Shown: piece after piece, positions 52,208 through 52,606 of the stretch | How positions within the stretch are numbered: position 1 is the stretch's first letter | Layout: each line of letters opens with the position of its first letter | Notes under the pieces: generated by a model | What the model was told of the DNA's origin: nothing | Seen by the model: only the letters and a program-made list of their open reading frames with translations | Databases searched by the model: none | Source of the DNA: an uncultured Muribaculaceae bacterium | Lineage (GTDB): Bacteria; Bacteroidota; Bacteroidia; Bacteroidales; Muribaculaceae | Length of the DNA: 52,606 bases | Direction of reading: 5' to 3' | Assembly: GCA_910577585.1 (NCBI GenBank) | Contig: CAJTNN010000019.1 | Coordinates: forward strand, 1 to 52,606 | Translations under genes and position numbers: made by a program

Positions 52208-52516
52208 CTACGAGGCGCTTTCTCCTAAGAAATAGGCGACTGCGAACGTAATCGCCATGATGATCCCCACAAGCAGCAGCACATGCACCGGCGCCACCCC
52301 GAACAGCGGAAGCACCACCGCCACCAACAAAGTAATCACCGCCACCCACAACGTATACTGCGCAATCCGCATCTGCTTACGCGCCATGCGCTCCTCCGGA
52401 AAGAGAAAATCATTAGCCACCAAATCCACCAACGAAACCGACGGATACACATGACACAACAGATAATCCGCCAACTCCTCCTGCAACTGCGAGCCAAGCT
52501 CCTTGTTGACCAGCAC
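52208..52516 (-). CDS. Small two-helix membrane protein, start uncertain
   Basis: The frame stops at 52208 and has a GTG at 52516 giving 102 residues. An amphipathic N-terminal part (ELGSQLQEELADYLLCHVY) is followed by EERMARKQMRIAQY and two hydrophobic helices (TLWVAVITLLVAVVLPLFG and VHVLLLVGIIMAITFAVAYF). No family recognised. The frame remains open without ATG to the window edge, so the protein may be longer and begin outside the window. GGAGG lies about 15 bases before the GTG. Orientation is the same as the neighbouring secreted-protein gene. Confidence 0.55.
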   Translation of the reverse strand: MLVNKELGSQLQEELADYLLCHVYPSVSLVDLVANDFLFPEERMARKQMRIAQYTLWVAVITLLVAVVLPLFGVAPVHVLLLVGIIMAITFAVAYFLGESAS

Positions 52517-52606
52517 CTCGCCCCCATCCCTCCAAATTCCACGGCTGTAAATCGGGAGTTTAGGAGTTTTTAGAAATAATTTTTGTAAATAATTGACTTT
52601 AAATTT

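Overview
The window looks like chromosome from a gut-type Bacteroidales bacterium, most likely of the Muribaculaceae. The evidence is indirect. Many intergenic regions carry a Bacteroidetes-type promoter (TTTG, 19-20 bp, TAnnTTTG). Shine-Dalgarno sites are scarce. The genes include a Bacteroidetes OstA/SurA/MutL block, a class II ribonucleotide reductase, a two-CBM20 amylomaltase and a DUF1015 protein. I saw no rRNA, tRNA, CRISPR array, integrase or transposase.

Region 1 (about 0.3-24.4 kb) lies entirely on the minus strand and is a nucleotide-biosynthesis supercluster. In transcription order it runs pyrC-pyrK-pyrD-pyrF-pyrE-pyrB, an NAD-dependent epimerase, luxS, a 57-codon small gene, purE-purL-purM-purH-purD-folD-purB-purA-guaB-guaA. 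Together these give most of de novo UMP synthesis and most of the IMP, AMP and GMP route. Missing here are carAB, purF, purN (or purT), purC and purK. The pyr block has a consensus promoter and a leader of about 225 nt. The leader holds a 42-codon ORF and an intrinsic terminator that sits inside that ORF, just before pyrC, an arrangement like the UTP-sensitive attenuator of enterobacterial pyrBI. PyrB carries at its C-terminus only the zinc module of the regulatory subunit PyrI. purD is broken by an apparent 8-bp deletion in its N-terminal nucleotide-binding motif.

Region 2 (24.4-35.2 kb) is a mixed housekeeping stretch: an SDR oxidoreductase, a TrmH-type RNA methyltransferase with a possibly leaderless mRNA, a small secreted protein, a guanine deaminase/MFS transporter pair, a secreted GH24-like lysozyme, a Fur-family regulator, a DUF1015 protein, an EamA transporter and an AraC-type regulator.

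Region 3 (35.3-43.5 kb) holds a nitroreductase divergent from nrdJ (class II RNR), then malQ (4-alpha-glucanotransferase) and a CstA-family transporter. A candidate small RNA lies between malQ and cstA.

Region 4 (43.5-50.2 kb) is an envelope-biogenesis and repair operon, transcribed SurA-like lipoprotein, SurA-like PPIase, OstA-like protein, MutL, with cstA downstream. Region 5 (50.2-52.6 kb) is repeat-rich. It has an imperfect inverted-repeat element with a central hairpin, 51-bp tandem repeats, a dispersed 17-bp repeat, one secreted protein and a small membrane protein at the edge.
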